Origin: Nitrospirota bacterium
Lineage (GTDB): Bacteria; Nitrospirota; Nitrospiria; Nitrospirales; Nitrospiraceae
DNA length: 5,673 bases
Assembly (NCBI GenBank): GCA_020028195.1
Contig: JAHWYE010000289.1
Span: 1-5,673 of the forward strand
Direction of reading: 5' to 3'
Part shown: piece after piece, positions 5,381-5,673 of the stretch
Numbering within the stretch: the first letter of the stretch is position 1
Layout of the letters: each line of letters begins with the position of its first letter
Translations under genes and position numbers: made by a program
The notes under the pieces: generated by a model
Database searches by the model: none
The model's input: the letters and a program-made list of their open reading frames with translations, nothing else
What the model was told of the DNA's origin: nothing

Positions 5381-5673
5381 ATGGCGCGGCCTTCGCCTGC
5401 CCTACCCTCAGTCGAACAGTTGCAAGCCTTGTGGAGGGAGCTGAATGGCAGGTACTTTCGGGGCGCGCTCTCGTCCATTGAGATCGTCTGGAGCTCTCGC
5501 CTGACCTCTTCCGCCGGGATGTTTGTCAGTCGAGTCGGACCGAGGGCACGGGTGGGTGACGGTGCCGATTCGAGCTACGGGCGACGACTGATCCGGCTCT
5601 CGTCGCCGCTGCTCCAGCGACTGTCAGAAGATGCTGAGCGGGCCGAACGTGAGATCATCGGCACGCTGGCGCA
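5381..5673 (+). CDS. SprT-like zinc metallopeptidase-fold protein, N-terminal part
   Basis: Partial: 97 codons up to the window edge. The visible part has ELNGRYFRGALSSIEIVWSS (20-39), matching the opening helix and strand of SprT-like domains (Wx-x-N-x-x-FxGxL, then a strand). LTSSAGMF (41-48), RLIRLSSPLLQ (69-79) and EREIIGTLA (89-97) follow. In the family the next residues should be the HExxH zinc motif (TLAHEMIH-like), just past the window. The ATG at 5381 is supported by GAGG five bases upstream. It follows the DHS-like gene by 103 bases in the same direction; no promoter or terminator between them is convincing. SprT-like proteins are diverse and often of unknown substrate, so the role is left open. 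Confidence 0.7.
   Translation, partial: MARPSPALPSVEQLQALWRELNGRYFRGALSSIEIVWSSRLTSSAGMFVSRVGPRARVGDGADSSYGRRLIRLSSPLLQRLSEDAERAEREIIGTLA

Noticed and set aside
1..5673. CRISPR array expected near a CARF gene
   Set aside because: No regularly spaced direct repeats were found anywhere in the window.

Overview
The window comes from a bacterium of moderately high GC with compact gene packing. The set of genes (a heptose-isomerase-type SIS protein paired with a deoxyhypusine-synthase-like protein, a stand-alone CARF protein and a YbgC thioesterase) would fit a Nitrospirota/Nitrospira-like or deltaproteobacterial genome. That assignment is an impression; no rRNA or marker gene is present to prove it.

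Layout. Bases 1-773 look accessory and are visibly richer in A/T than the rest. They hold the 5' end of a minus-strand gene leaving the window (start at base 70, strong Shine-Dalgarno), a 319-base stretch with inverted repeats and possible gene debris, and a 127-residue plus-strand protein of unknown function (390-773). A membrane-anchored lytic transglycosylase (941-1828, +) follows. It converges, with an 8-base gap, on a minus-strand operon read from about 3632 down to 1837. That operon is a CARF-domain protein of the CRISPR-associated TIGR02710/Cas02710 type, then a YbgC-type acyl-CoA thioesterase (1953-2354), then a 38-residue single-span membrane protein (1837-1953) whose ATG overlaps the thioesterase stop (TAATG). 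On the plus strand, divergent from the CARF gene, are a GmhA-type phosphoheptose isomerase (3720-4301) and an overlapping DHS-like gene (4282-5277, TTG start). The window ends inside a SprT-like gene (from 5381).

Main points. (1) The CARF gene carries a tandem (GGGGC)2 that shifts it out of frame 8 codons before its stop. Removing one unit restores a 37-codon C-terminus that fits the family and ends 10 bases before the thioesterase gene. (2) The same protein has changes at positions normally conserved in both its CARF ligand motif and its C-terminal R-x6-H motif, and no CRISPR array or other cas gene is in the window. (3) The 87-base spacer between the CARF and isomerase genes has two back-to-back sigma70-type promoters with 17-base spacers, each predicted to start transcription only a few bases before its ATG, so both mRNAs may be leaderless. 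(4) The DHS-like protein lacks the catalytic lysine of true deoxyhypusine synthase and is translationally linked to the sugar-phosphate isomerase, suggesting an uncharacterised two-gene function.
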